Shown here piece after piece: positions 17,786-26,266 of a stretch of 33,278 nucleotides of DNA (its first letter is position 1; every line of letters starts with the position of its first letter). This DNA is from Geobacter sp. (GTDB lineage Bacteria > Desulfobacterota > Desulfuromonadia > Geobacterales > DSM-12255), in assembly GCA_012026855.1 (NCBI GenBank), contig VEOV01000332.1, positions 1 through 33,278 of the forward strand. The letters are read 5' to 3'. Position numbers and translations under genes: made by a program. The notes beneath the pieces are model-generated. The model was not told the DNA's origin. It ran no database searches and saw only the letters and a list, made by a program, of their open reading frames with translations.

Positions 17786-19243
17786 ATGGAACTTTTTGAT
17801 CTGACCATTCACGAGCTGCACGCCAAGTTGAAAACGAAGGAAATCTCCTCGGTGGAGGCAACCAAAGCCTGTCTGCAGCGCATTGAAGCGACCGATGAAC
17901 GGGTGAACGCCTTCATCACCGTTACTGCCGATTCGGCGCTGCAAGCGGCTGCCGCGGCTGACAGCCGGATCGCCCGGGGGGAGATGGACCTCCTTACCGG
18001 CATCCCGCTGGCGCTCAAGGATATCTTCCTCACCAAAGGGATCAGGACCACCTGCGCCTCGAAGATTCTGGCGGATTTCACCCCCCCTTACGACGCCACC
18101 TCCTGGGGCAGGCTGCAGCAGCGGGGCGCCGTCCTGCTTGGCAAGCTGAACCAGGACGAGTTCGCCATGGGCTCCTCCTGCGAGTCCAGCGCCTTCGGGG
18201 CAACCCGCAACCCCTGGAACCTGGAGTGCATTCCCGGCGGCTCTTCCGGCGGCTCGGCCGCTGCCATTGCCGCCCAACAGGCCATTGCCACCCTGGGGAC
18301 CGATACCGGCGGCTCCATCCGCCAGCCAGCCTCCCACTGTGGCTGCGTCGGCCTGAAGCCGACCTATGGCCGGGTCTCCCGCTACGGCGTCATTGCCTAT
18401 GCTTCCTCCCTTGACCAGGTCGGCCCCATGACTCGTGACGTACGCGATGCCGCCATCATGCTCGGTGCCATTGCCGGCCACGATCCTCTGGACTCCACCA
18501 GTGTCGACTGCGCCGTGCCCGATTACACCGCTGGGCTGCAAGGCGACCTTAAAGGGGTCAAAATCGGCCTCCCCAAAGAGTACTACATCGACGGTCTTGA
18601 CCCGGATGTGAAGAGCGCCATGGACCGGGCCATTGCCACCTACCGCGCCCTCGGTGCCGAGTTTGTCGACATCTCCCTCCCCAACACCGATTACGCCGTG
18701 GCCTGCTACTACCTGATCGCCACTGCCGAGGCCAGCTCCAACCTGGCCCGTTACGACGGCGTTCGCTTCGGTCATCGCGCCGCTGACGCCAAATCCCTGG
18801 CCGAAATGTACCGCCAAACCCGGGCCGAGGGGTTCGGCACAGAAGTGAAGCGGCGGATCATGATCGGCACCTACGCCCTCTCTTCCGGCTATTACGACGC
18901 CTACTACATCAAGGCCCAGAAAGTGCGGACGCTGATCATGCAGGACTTCCTCAAGGCGTTCGAATCAGTGGATGTCATCCTCACCCCGGTGGCGCCGACC
19001 CCGGCCTTCAAGGTCGGCGAAAAGACCGCCGATCCGCTCCAGATGTACCTGTCCGACATCTTCACCATCCCGGTCAACCTGGCTGGCACCTGCGCCATGT
19101 CCATCCCGGCCGGCAGCAGCGCCGCGGGCCTTCCCATCGGCTTGCAGCTGATCGGCAAGCCGTTCGGCGAGGCAGAGATCATCCGCGCTGCCTATGCCTT
19201 CGAGCAGGCGACCGAGTGGCACAGACAAAAGGCGCAGCTCTAA
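17786..19243 (+). CDS. gatA: Aspartyl/glutamyl-tRNA amidotransferase subunit A
   Basis: 485 residues from the ATG at 17786 (MELFDLTIHELH), with GGAG 10 bases upstream; a TTG two codons earlier is possible but less likely. Amidase-signature fold: catalytic Lys78 (LALKD), cis-Ser153 in GGSSGGSAAA and nucleophile Ser177 in GTDTGGSIRQ. GatA releases ammonia from glutamine for the GatB kinase/transamidase site. gatB follows after 21 bases. Confidence 0.97.
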   Translation: MELFDLTIHELHAKLKTKEISSVEATKACLQRIEATDERVNAFITVTADSALQAAAAADSRIARGEMDLLTGIPLALKDIFLTKGIRTTCASKILADFTPPYDATSWGRLQQRGAVLLGKLNQDEFAMGSSCESSAFGATRNPWNLECIPGGSSGGSAAAIAAQQAIATLGTDTGGSIRQPASHCGCVGLKPTYGRVSRYGVIAYASSLDQVGPMTRDVRDAAIMLGAIAGHDPLDSTSVDCAVPDYTAGLQGDLKGVKIGLPKEYYIDGLDPDVKSAMDRAIATYRALGAEFVDISLPNTDYAVACYYLIATAEASSNLARYDGVRFGHRAADAKSLAEMYRQTRAEGFGTEVKRRIMIGTYALSSGYYDAYYIKAQKVRTLIMQDFLKAFESVDVILTPVAPTPAFKVGEKTADPLQMYLSDIFTIPVNLAGTCAMSIPAGSSAAGLPIGLQLIGKPFGEAEIIRAAYAFEQATEWHRQKAQL

Positions 19244-19264
19244 ATACTTCCGGAGAATTGATAT

Positions 19265-20704
19265 ATGAAATACCAACCAGTCATCGGCCTCGAAGTCCAC
19301 GTCCAGCTGAAAACCAACACCAAGATCTTCTGCGGTTGCTCGACCCAGTTCGGCTCTGAGCCCAACTCCCAGACCTGCCCGGTCTGCCTCGGCCTGCCCG
19401 GCGCCCTGCCGGTGCTGAACGAAAAGGTGGTGGATTACGCCATCAGGGCCGGCCTGGCCACCCCCTGCCAAATTGCCCCCCGCTCGGTCTTTGCCCGGAA
19501 GAACTACTTCTATCCCGACCTCCCCAAAGGCTACCAGATCAGCCAGTACGAGCTCCCCATCTGCGAGCATGGCCATCTGGACATCGAAGTGGACGGCGTC
19601 GGCAAACGGATCGGCATCACCAGAATCCATATGGAAGAGGATGCCGGCAAGCTGGTGCACAGCGACATTCCCGGCCTGGGGAGCGGCTCCGGCGTTGACC
19701 TCAATCGCGCCTGCACCCCGCTGCTGGAGATCGTCTCCGAGCCGGACATCCGCACCGCCGACGAAGCGGTCGCCTACCTGAAAAAACTGCACCAGATCGT
19801 GGTCTATCTCGGCATCTGTGACGGCAACATGGAAGAGGGGAGTTTCCGCTGCGACGCCAACGTCTCGGTCATGCCGGTCGGCTCCGACAAGTTCGGCACC
19901 CGCACCGAGACCAAGAACGTCAACTCCTTCCGTTTCGTCAAGCAGGCCATTGAGCATGAAATAGAGCGGCAGATCGAAGTTATCGAAGAGGGTGGCAAGA
20001 TCGTTCAGGAGACCCGCCTCTTTGACCCGGACAGCGGCACGACCCGCTCCATGCGGGGCAAGGAGGATGCCCACGACTATCGCTACTTCCCCGATCCGGA
20101 CCTGGTGCCCCTGGTCATCTCCCAGGACTGGGTCGAGGCGACCCGCCAAGGGATGCCGGAATTGCCGGAAGTGAAACTGGCCCGCTACCAGAGCGAGCTG
20201 GGCCTCTCCCTCTACGACGCCGAGGTGCTCACCGCAACCCGGCCCCTGGCGGCATACTACGAAGGGGGCCTGGCCGCCGGTGCCCAGCCCAAGGCTGCTG
20301 CCAACTGGGTCATGGGGGAAGTGACCCGAGGGCTGAACGACAACGGCCTGGAGATCGCCGACTGCCCGGTAGCACCGGCACTGCTGGCCGAACTGCTGGC
20401 CCTGATCGACAAGGGGACCATCTCCAACAAGATCGCCAAAACGGTCTTTGACGAGATGTGGCAGAATGGCGGCAACCCGGCCGACATCGTGGCTGCCAAG
20501 GGGCTGGTTCAGGTCTCCGACACCGGCGAGATCGAAAAGATCATCGACGAGATCATGGCTGCCAACATGGGGCAGGTGGAAGAGTTCCGCGGCGGCAAGG
20601 AGAAGGTTTTCGGCTTCTTCGTCGGCCAGGTGATGCGCGCATCCAAAGGGAAGGCCAACCCAGGGGTGGTCAACGACCTGCTGCTGGCCAAGCTGAAGGG
20701 GTAG
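19265..20704 (+). CDS. gatB: Aspartyl/glutamyl-tRNA amidotransferase subunit B
   Basis: 479 residues, standard length. The N-terminal cradle domain starts YQPVIGLEVHVQLKTNTKIF and has the zinc-type cysteines CGCS and CPVC. It activates the misacylated tRNA by phosphorylation and accepts ammonia from GatA; motifs KNYFYPDLPKGYQISQ, HMEEDAGKL and DLNRACTPLLEI (in the catalytic pocket) are present. The C-terminal helical/YqeY tRNA-binding domain runs from about residue 330 to the end (IADCPVAPALLAELL, KGTISNKIAKTVFDEM). GGAG lies upstream of the ATG. Confidence 0.97.
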   Translation: MKYQPVIGLEVHVQLKTNTKIFCGCSTQFGSEPNSQTCPVCLGLPGALPVLNEKVVDYAIRAGLATPCQIAPRSVFARKNYFYPDLPKGYQISQYELPICEHGHLDIEVDGVGKRIGITRIHMEEDAGKLVHSDIPGLGSGSGVDLNRACTPLLEIVSEPDIRTADEAVAYLKKLHQIVVYLGICDGNMEEGSFRCDANVSVMPVGSDKFGTRTETKNVNSFRFVKQAIEHEIERQIEVIEEGGKIVQETRLFDPDSGTTRSMRGKEDAHDYRYFPDPDLVPLVISQDWVEATRQGMPELPEVKLARYQSELGLSLYDAEVLTATRPLAAYYEGGLAAGAQPKAAANWVMGEVTRGLNDNGLEIADCPVAPALLAELLALIDKGTISNKIAKTVFDEMWQNGGNPADIVAAKGLVQVSDTGEIEKIIDEIMAANMGQVEEFRGGKEKVFGFFVGQVMRASKGKANPGVVNDLLLAKLKG

Positions 20705-20760
20705 TACGAAATTGGCAACATCTGCCTGACCCGACTGGTCAGGACGTAAGTGAGGCTAGT

Positions 20761-22626
20761 ATGCATGCCCCAATCGTCGACAGCTTCATAGCGCTTATCC
20801 TGATTGGCATTTCCTGGTTAACACTTACTGGAGCCGGCCTGCAGTTGCTAGGTTGGCTGAAATTTCCTGAGACCGGCCCAGCGGAGCGGCTTTTTCTCGC
20901 CTTTACCTGTGGTGCCGGGTTTACCGGCACCATCATTTTCCTAGCAGCAGCAGCCGGCCTGCTCATTTCCCCCTTGCTGTATACAGTTACGGTTCTGTTG
21001 GTTGCGGTGGCAATCCGCGGCTGGCAACAGGCCAGCCTGAACCGTCTCGATGTGATGCCCCCGCCCGTCGGCATCACGGAAAAATTATCTTTGTTTGCAG
21101 CATTGCTGCTGCTTATGACCGCACTGCTTCTGACGCTCACCCCCGAGATCGGCAAGGACGCCCTGGTTTACCACCTGGCAGCGCCGAAAATCTATCTCAA
21201 GCAGCACGGCTTCTCCTTCATCTCCGGCAACATCTTCTCGAACCTGCCGTTTCAGTCGGAAATGCTCTACATCCTGGCGCTGTTTCTGAAGGGGGACGTC
21301 CTGTCCAAGGGGATTAATTTCCTGGCACTTCCCATGCTCATGTTGGGCATGGTAGTCATGGCGACCCGCAAGCTCGGCAGCCGTTACCCCTACACCGGCG
21401 TTTTCGTCTTCGCCATGATCCCCACTGTTTTCGAGCTGTCTCACATGGCCTATGCCGATCTCTATGCGACACTGTTCGTGCTGGCCTCTTTTTATGCTTT
21501 TCTGCAGTGGCAGGAAAACAAGGAGCTGCGTTGGATCGGCCTGTGTGGGCTGTTTCTCGGCTTTGCCCTGGCCACCAAATACTCGGTGTTGATTCTGCCA
21601 CTCCTCGGTTTTCTCGGCATTCTCGTCCGGTTCCGGGACGGAGAGGACGGCAGGAAGCTGGTTGCCACCATTGCCGTTTTCACTGGTGCCATGATCATTG
21701 TCGGGGCTCCCTTTTACCTAAAAAACCTGGTTCTTACCGGTAATCCGCTCTACCCGTTTTTCTACGGCATATTCGGTGGCCGGGGCTTGGATGATGATCT
21801 GGCAAGGCTTTTCGAGGGGCTCTATCGCCATATGGGGATGGGGCGGCAACCGATTGATTATCTGCTGCTGCCGATTAATGTCAGTTTTTTTGCGAAGATG
21901 AACAGCAGCCGTTTCGATGGGCTGCTCAGCCCTATTTTTCTGCTGTTGCTCCCTCTCCTGTTGCGGGGCCGTGACCGGAGCCCCCATCTGACGACCTGCG
22001 GCATCTTTTGCGCCACATTTTTTCTCTTCTGGGCGGTTTCTTCTCAGGACATTCGCTATCTTACGCCAATTCTGCCGCTGCTGGCCGTATTCTGCGGAGT
22101 CGTACTTACCGCGCTGGCAGGCAGTAAAATCCTGCAAGCATATGCAGTTACCGTAATCCTTGCCTGCAGCGCTTTTAATATTGCCACTATTTATGAAGAG
22201 TTTGCCAAGATCAGACCGTTGCCCGTGCTGCTGGGGAGTGAGGCTCGCCAAGATTTCTTGAAGCGCAACCTGACCGTGTACGGCATGTACGACTATGCCA
22301 ATCGTAATCTTGTCCCCAAGGACAAGGTCTTTCTCGTTAACATGAAGAACTACTCCTTTCTGGCCGATTTCGACTGCTTTTCGGACAGCATGTTCGAGTC
22401 CTATTCCCTGAACAGGTTGCTGTCGCAGTCGGCAAGCCCGGAACAACTGCTTGCCGGCCTGGGCAGCTCAGGGTTCACCCACCTTATGTATGACGACAAT
22501 CATGTCACCGGAGCAAAAAGTCTGTTAGGTCCGCGGGAAATCCAGCTCTTCTCCGAGTTCAGAAAGAGCCGCCTGCAGCCAGTTTTCTCTGACCACACCT
22601 ACCGGTTGGAAAAGATTGTTTTTTGA
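20761..22626 (+). CDS. GT-C type membrane glycosyltransferase (GT39/ArnT-like)
   Basis: About 621 residues from the ATG at 20761; the same frame is open upstream inside gatB, but those codons overlap gatB and are not coding. A dozen or so hydrophobic helices make up most of the protein. The first extracytoplasmic loop has PEIGKDALVYHLAAPKIYL, with the Asp and following YH expected in polyprenyl-phosphate-sugar-dependent glycosyltransferases. A soluble C-terminal region of about 150 residues follows the last helix. The donor is probably a lipid-linked sugar and the acceptor is unknown. The Shine-Dalgarno is weak. It follows gatB by 56 bases; no functional link is evident. Confidence 0.75.
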   Translation: MHAPIVDSFIALILIGISWLTLTGAGLQLLGWLKFPETGPAERLFLAFTCGAGFTGTIIFLAAAAGLLISPLLYTVTVLLVAVAIRGWQQASLNRLDVMPPPVGITEKLSLFAALLLLMTALLLTLTPEIGKDALVYHLAAPKIYLKQHGFSFISGNIFSNLPFQSEMLYILALFLKGDVLSKGINFLALPMLMLGMVVMATRKLGSRYPYTGVFVFAMIPTVFELSHMAYADLYATLFVLASFYAFLQWQENKELRWIGLCGLFLGFALATKYSVLILPLLGFLGILVRFRDGEDGRKLVATIAVFTGAMIIVGAPFYLKNLVLTGNPLYPFFYGIFGGRGLDDDLARLFEGLYRHMGMGRQPIDYLLLPINVSFFAKMNSSRFDGLLSPIFLLLLPLLLRGRDRSPHLTTCGIFCATFFLFWAVSSQDIRYLTPILPLLAVFCGVVLTALAGSKILQAYAVTVILACSAFNIATIYEEFAKIRPLPVLLGSEARQDFLKRNLTVYGMYDYANRNLVPKDKVFLVNMKNYSFLADFDCFSDSMFESYSLNRLLSQSASPEQLLAGLGSSGFTHLMYDDNHVTGAKSLLGPREIQLFSEFRKSRLQPVFSDHTYRLEKIVF

Positions 22627-22740
22627 CAACAGCTGTACCCTGTTGCCATATCATGGGGGCAGGCTTGTCTGCAGGATGTTATCAGGCAGTTCAATTTTTT
22701 CAGGGTGATTGAGCCAACATCAGCTGGTCAGGGGGACATT

Positions 22741-23160
22741 ATGTTCGGCTGGTTCGGGAAGAAAGATGAGCGGCTGGAATTTGCGGACAACCGCGCTGCT
22801 TTTGAGTATGCCTGTGCCAACCTGCCGAACCGCATCCTGCTGGAAGCGGTGATCCCGGCGCTGGTTGAGGAGGAGGGGCGGCGCGGGCGGGACGGTGAGC
22901 GGACTTTCCTCGTTACCCTTGCTGCCGGGAACGGCGGCCGGCAGCTCTGGACCTGCACCCTGGCCGAGGCTGTGGACTGGCCTGTTGTGGGCGACTTTGT
23001 TGGCTTTCGCGTCGTGACCATTGCCGAAGACCTTGCCGACGAGCCGACGCCGATCGGCTATATTGCGGCGGTGCTGGCGCCGCTGCTGGTTGGCGGCAAA
23101 TACTGGAAAATTGCGCGCAACCTTACTCCAGACAACATCAAGCAGACCTTTCGTTACTAA
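22741..23160 (+). CDS. Small unknown protein
   Basis: 139 residues from the ATG at 22741, preceded by AGGGGGACATT; a longer start at 22705 lacks support. Begins MFGWFGKKDERLEFADNRAAFEYACANL. It is soluble, with a mixed alpha/beta pattern and two glycine-rich turns (LAAGNGGRQLW, LLVGGKYWKIARN). I do not recognise a family. It sits 10 bases upstream of the ICMT-like gene and is probably co-transcribed with it. Confidence 0.75.
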   Translation: MFGWFGKKDERLEFADNRAAFEYACANLPNRILLEAVIPALVEEEGRRGRDGERTFLVTLAAGNGGRQLWTCTLAEAVDWPVVGDFVGFRVVTIAEDLADEPTPIGYIAAVLAPLLVGGKYWKIARNLTPDNIKQTFRY

Positions 23161-23170
23161 AAGGATACTT

Positions 23171-23656
23171 ATGTCAGCCCCATGGTGGAAAAATTCCCGC
23201 GGCGAGCTGTTCGTGGCCACCCAGTTCATCGTCTTCGCTCTGGTGGCCTTCGGGCCGCGGACGCTGTCAATCTTTCCCGGGTGGCCGGACGGCGCCCGGA
23301 TTGTCGGCGTTTATGCCGGCGGGTTGCTGCTCTGCTCTGGAGTCGCTCTGGCAACAGCCGGCACATTCGGCCTCGGCCGCAACCTCACCCCCCTCATCAT
23401 CCCGAAAAGCGGCGCTGTCCTCCTGGAAACCGGGGCCTACAGCCTGGTGCGCCATCCGATCTACTCGGGCCTGCTGCAGATGGCCTTCGGCTGGGGGCTC
23501 TGGGTGCATGGCTGGCTGACCCTCGGCTATGGTCTGGTCCTGCTGGTGATTTTTGATCTGAAATCAAGGCGGGAGGAAAAGTTTCTGCAACAGATCTTCC
23601 CCGGTTACGGGGCCTACTCAAGCCGTGTCAAGCGGCTCATTCCCTTCATTTACTGA
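23171..23656 (+). CDS. ICMT/PEMT-like membrane methyltransferase
   Basis: 161 residues from the ATG at 23171 with AAGGA upstream. Four or so hydrophobic segments, with the family's C-terminal signature: YSLVRHPIYSGLL, then EEKFLQQIFPGYGAYSSRVKRLIPFIY (in shorter pieces: REEKFL, FPGYGAY, RVKRLIP). These belong to the SAM-binding region of isoprenylcysteine carboxyl methyltransferase-like integral membrane proteins. Bacterial members usually have unknown substrates such as lipids, thiols or isoprenoids. The RHP and E...R motifs are intact. Confidence 0.85.
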   Translation: MSAPWWKNSRGELFVATQFIVFALVAFGPRTLSIFPGWPDGARIVGVYAGGLLLCSGVALATAGTFGLGRNLTPLIIPKSGAVLLETGAYSLVRHPIYSGLLQMAFGWGLWVHGWLTLGYGLVLLVIFDLKSRREEKFLQQIFPGYGAYSSRVKRLIPFIY

Positions 23657-23670
23657 TACCGCCTCCATAG

Positions 23671-23790
23671 CAGGGCGCTAGCTTCGTTGGCTTGTCTTCG
23701 GCTGCCAACGTACCTGAGTGTACACCTCGCAACCTCAATCTTCGCCGCCTTGATATCATCCTTGATCTGAAATCGGTACGAGATTCCTGC
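23671..23790. repeat. Degenerate dispersed repeat, related to the element at 26146-26265
   Basis: The gap 23657-23847 lies between convergent genes. It begins CAGGGCGC (23671-23678), has CGTTGGCTTGTCT, a GTAC-bounded TACCTGAGTGTAC segment, and CCGCCTTGAT at 23745-23754. The same landmarks (CAGGGCGC, GCGTTGGTCT, CCGCCTTGAT) occur in the same order on the minus strand of the element upstream of cbiET, so the two copies are inverted relative to each other. The far terminal repeat is missing here. I recall similar blocks between genes in Geobacter genomes but cannot verify this. Confidence 0.5.
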
Positions 23791-23834
23791 TGCTCCTGTT
23801 CGATGGGCCTCAAACAGTGAACAGCAGGGAATCT
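23785..23834. terminator. Hairpin between convergent genes
   Basis: AGATTCCTGCTG (about 23784-23795) and CAGCAGGGAATCT (about 23822-23834) are reverse complements apart from one extra base. It lies between the 3' ends of the ICMT-like gene and the cupin gene and may end one or both transcripts. There is no strong T-run. Confidence 0.4.
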
Positions 23835-23847
23835 GGCGGCGTTGCCG

Positions 23848-24186
23848 TTATTCTGCCGCTGCCCGGATCATCACCAGCATCATTTTAAACTGTTGCACCG
23901 CCTTGAGGGAATGGGGGGTATTGGCCGGCATGATGATGAACTCACCGGCGGTAACATTCTGTGCTACGCCGGCAATGGTCACCTCGGCGGTACCGTCGAC
24001 TATCTGTACAAAAGCATCATAGGGAACGGTATGTTCGCTCAGCCCCTGACCGGCATCGAAAGAGAACAGGGTAATGGTGCCGACTTTCCGGTCGATGAGG
24101 GTGCGGCTGATAATTGAACCGGGGTGATAGTTGACCAGTTCACTGGTCTCCACTGCTTTGCCGATGAAATCAGTAGGGTTGCTCAT
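23848..24186 (-). CDS. Small cupin-domain protein at the end of the cobalamin operon
   Basis: 112 residues from the ATG at 24186, with AAGGAG 6 bases upstream. A longer in-frame start at 24267 would overlap cbiL. Single cupin beta-barrel: GLSEHTVPYDAFVQIVDGTAEVTIAG and the second motif GEFIIMPANTPHSLKA. The first motif keeps one His and lacks the usual HxH plus Glu, so metal binding by the standard set is doubtful. It starts 10 bases after cbiL ends, so it is co-transcribed with cobalamin genes. A link to corrinoid or cobalt handling is inference only. Confidence 0.88.
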   Translation of the reverse strand: MSNPTDFIGKAVETSELVNYHPGSIISRTLIDRKVGTITLFSFDAGQGLSEHTVPYDAFVQIVDGTAEVTIAGVAQNVTAGEFIIMPANTPHSLKAVQQFKMMLVMIRAAAE

Positions 24187-24196
24187 GCTGTTCTCC

Positions 24197-24898
24197 TTAT
24201 TTCCTGATGATAAGCATTGACAGGTAATCAAGCTTTTTGCCGGCCAGCGAGGCCAGGTCGACCACAACCTCCTCCTGCTCCGAACCGACCCGGCGGATGA
24301 AGGCGCCGCTCTTCTCCAGCCCCAGCTCTTCCAGCATGGCGTAGACCCGGTCGAACACCCGGCTGACTTTCATCAGGACGATGGTGTCGAAGTCCAGCAG
24401 GGTCTGTCTCAGTTCAGCGTCGGCATAGGTGGCCGGAAGAATGGCGATCCGCTCACCGGCCATCCCCAGGGGGATGCCGGCGGCCGCTGCGGCCGCATTG
24501 ATGCAGGAGATGCCGGGGATGATCTCGATCGGCACATCGGGGCGTTTGGCGCGCAGGATCCGGTAAATGTAGAGGAAGGTGGAGTAAAGCAGCGGGTCGC
24601 CGATGGTGATGAAGGCCACATCAAGGCCGGCATCGACCCTGGTCAGCACCTCGTCGGCCGCCTTCTGCCAGAACTCTTCCAGCAGGGACTCGTCCTTGCT
24701 CATGGGAAAGAGCTGGGTGATGATCTCCTGGGTGAGCGGGTTGACGATGCCTTTGACAATGGAGAGGGCGTAGCTGGCGGCATCGGCCTGACCGGTTGGC
24801 GTGCAGATGACTTTTGCCGTGCGCAGGACCCGCTCGGCCTTGCGGGTGATAAGTTCGGGGTCGCCGGGGCCGACGCCGACGGCGTAGATTTTTGCCAC
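24197..24898 (-). CDS. cbiL: Cobalt-factor II C20-methyltransferase
   Basis: About 233 residues from the GTG at 24898 (VAKIYAVGVGPGDPEL), which has AAGGAG 8 bases upstream; a TTG two codons earlier is too close to that site. Tetrapyrrole methylase fold: VGVGPGDPELITRKA, VAFITIGDPLLYSTF and IIPGISCINAAAAAAG match CbiL/CobI. It methylates C20 of the early corrinoid ring using SAM. The cobalamin genes beside it (CbiX, CbiD, CbiET) point to the anaerobic, cobalt-early pathway. It follows cbiET by 2 bases. Confidence 0.93.
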   Translation of the reverse strand: MAKIYAVGVGPGDPELITRKAERVLRTAKVICTPTGQADAASYALSIVKGIVNPLTQEIITQLFPMSKDESLLEEFWQKAADEVLTRVDAGLDVAFITIGDPLLYSTFLYIYRILRAKRPDVPIEIIPGISCINAAAAAAGIPLGMAGERIAILPATYADAELRQTLLDFDTIVLMKVSRVFDRVYAMLEELGLEKSGAFIRRVGSEQEEVVVDLASLAGKKLDYLSMLIIRK

Positions 24899-24900
24899 GG

Positions 24901-26115
24901 TCAATACTCCTTGGCGGCAGAGATGATGTAGACCGGGTTCTGCGCCTCCAGCAGCTTGTATTCGCTGAGCGGCTTGGTCTTGGCAATATTGACGCAGGTT
25001 ACCTCAACGGCATAGCCGTGGTCCTCAAGGAACTCCACCGACTTGGTCAGGGTGTTGATGGTAACGGCATTGAGGACAATCAGCCCTTCAGGCTTGAGGC
25101 GCCGGTCCACTGTTTCGATGACCTCTTCCAGCATGCCGCCGGAGCCGCCGATAAAGACCCGGTCCGGGTCGGGCAGGTCCTCAAGCACGGCCGGAGCATC
25201 CCCTTCGATCAGCTTGACGTTTCTGGCAACAAATTTTTTCAGATTTTCACGGATGAAACTGACGCACTGGGGGTTATGTTCGATGGCAAACAGCTTGCCG
25301 TTGGGGACCAGGTTGCTGGCCTCGATGGAGACAGAGCCGCTGCCGGCGCCGATGTCCCAGACAACCAGGTCGTCCTGGAGCTGCAGTTTTGCCAGGGTGA
25401 CGGCCCTCACCTCCTGCTTGGTGATCAGCTTCTTGACCGTGGCAAACTCATCGTCGGAGATGCCGATAAGCGGGTAGTGCACCAGGTTGGGCTCCCACGC
25501 CTTGATGAGGATGAGGATGTTCAGCTCGGCAGAGGGGAGGTCGAGCAGCCCCCTGACATCGGTCTTGGTGAACTTTTCACCCGGCAGGCCCATCTCCTCG
25601 CAGAGCCACGCCTCGTAACCGTCGGCGCCACGCTCCAGCAGCTCACGGGCGATGACCGCCGGAGTATTGACCTTGTCGGTGAGGATGGCGGCTTTTTCCG
25701 AAGCGATGATCCGGTCGATGGAGCGCCCCAGCCCCCGGCCATGGACCGAGATGAAGACGGCGTCGTCCCACGGCTCCTTGATCATGGCAAAGGCGTACTG
25801 CACGCTGGTGACATTGGGGTAAATCTCGATCCGCTCCTTGGGCAGGTTGCGCATCAGGAAACGGCCGATGCCGAAGAAGTTGGGGTCGCCGGAGCCGAGC
25901 ACGACACAGCGTTTCTCCGTAGTCCGGAGCTGCTCCAGCATGATGGAGAGATCTCCCAGCAGCTGCTTTTCACCGGCAAAATCAGGGAAATTGTCAAGAT
26001 GGCGCTGATGGCCGATGAGCAGATCAGCAGTCCTGATTACCTCCAGGGCCTTGCTCCCCAGCCCTTCCCAGCCGGTAATCCCGGCGCCGACCAAGTGAAT
26101 TTTCTGCTGTGACAT
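24901..26115 (-). CDS. cbiET: Cobalt-precorrin-7 C5-methyltransferase / C15-methyltransferase-decarboxylase fusion
   Basis: About 404 residues from the ATG at 26115 (MSQQKIHLVGAG), with GAGGAG 7 bases upstream. The N-terminal half is the CbiE tetrapyrrole methylase (HLVGAGITGWEGLG, VVLGSGDPNFFGIGRFL). The C-terminal half, from about residue 210, is CbiT with the SAM motif VVWDIGAGSGSVSIEA and FIGGSGGMLEEV. It methylates C5 and C15 and removes the C12 acetate carboxyl, equivalent to CobL. Upstream lies a 120-base repeat element that separates it from cbiD. Confidence 0.95.
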   Translation of the reverse strand: MSQQKIHLVGAGITGWEGLGSKALEVIRTADLLIGHQRHLDNFPDFAGEKQLLGDLSIMLEQLRTTEKRCVVLGSGDPNFFGIGRFLMRNLPKERIEIYPNVTSVQYAFAMIKEPWDDAVFISVHGRGLGRSIDRIIASEKAAILTDKVNTPAVIARELLERGADGYEAWLCEEMGLPGEKFTKTDVRGLLDLPSAELNILILIKAWEPNLVHYPLIGISDDEFATVKKLITKQEVRAVTLAKLQLQDDLVVWDIGAGSGSVSIEASNLVPNGKLFAIEHNPQCVSFIRENLKKFVARNVKLIEGDAPAVLEDLPDPDRVFIGGSGGMLEEVIETVDRRLKPEGLIVLNAVTINTLTKSVEFLEDHGYAVEVTCVNIAKTKPLSEYKLLEAQNPVYIISAAKEY

Positions 26116-26145
26116 AGTTTTTCTCCTCAAATGGGAAAAATCCCG

Positions 26146-26265
26146 CAGGGCGCAAATTTTTCGTTAGATCAAGGCGGTCAAGTAGTGACGCGGAGGCCTG
26201 GCAGCGCCAAGCCGCACAAGGAATTACGCAGACCAACGCCGATATCACGGAAAAGTTGCGCCCTG
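26146..26265. mobile_element. MITE-like 120-base element between cbiD and cbiET
   Basis: Terminal inverted repeats CAGGGCGCAAATTTTTCG (26146-26163) and CGGAAAAGTTGCGCCCTG (26248-26265) match at 16 of 18 positions. The interior holds TTAGATCAAGGCGG and ACGCCGATATC. It carries no ORF. It ends two bases before the cbiD stop codon (on the minus strand), so it occupies the whole cbiD-cbiET gap in an operon whose other junctions mostly overlap. A related degenerate copy lies at 23671-23790. Confidence 0.65.
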
Positions 26266-26266
26266 G

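Noticed and set aside
17372..18817. A 481-codon minus-strand frame across gatC and gatA
   Set aside because: Shadow frame; both gat genes are clearly coding on the plus strand.
20458..20760. Upstream extension of the glycosyltransferase frame into gatB
   Set aside because: These codons overlap gatB in another frame and lack a start signal; ATG 20761 begins a normal hydrophobic N-terminus.
22627..22740. CAACAG/CTGTTG hairpin after the glycosyltransferase gene
   Set aside because: Six-base stem without a T-run; too weak to call a terminator.
23657..23847. In-frame continuation of about 60 codons after the cupin stop on the minus strand
   Set aside because: It has no homology I recognise and coincides with the repeat and hairpin; chance open frame in repeat sequence is more likely than stop readthrough.
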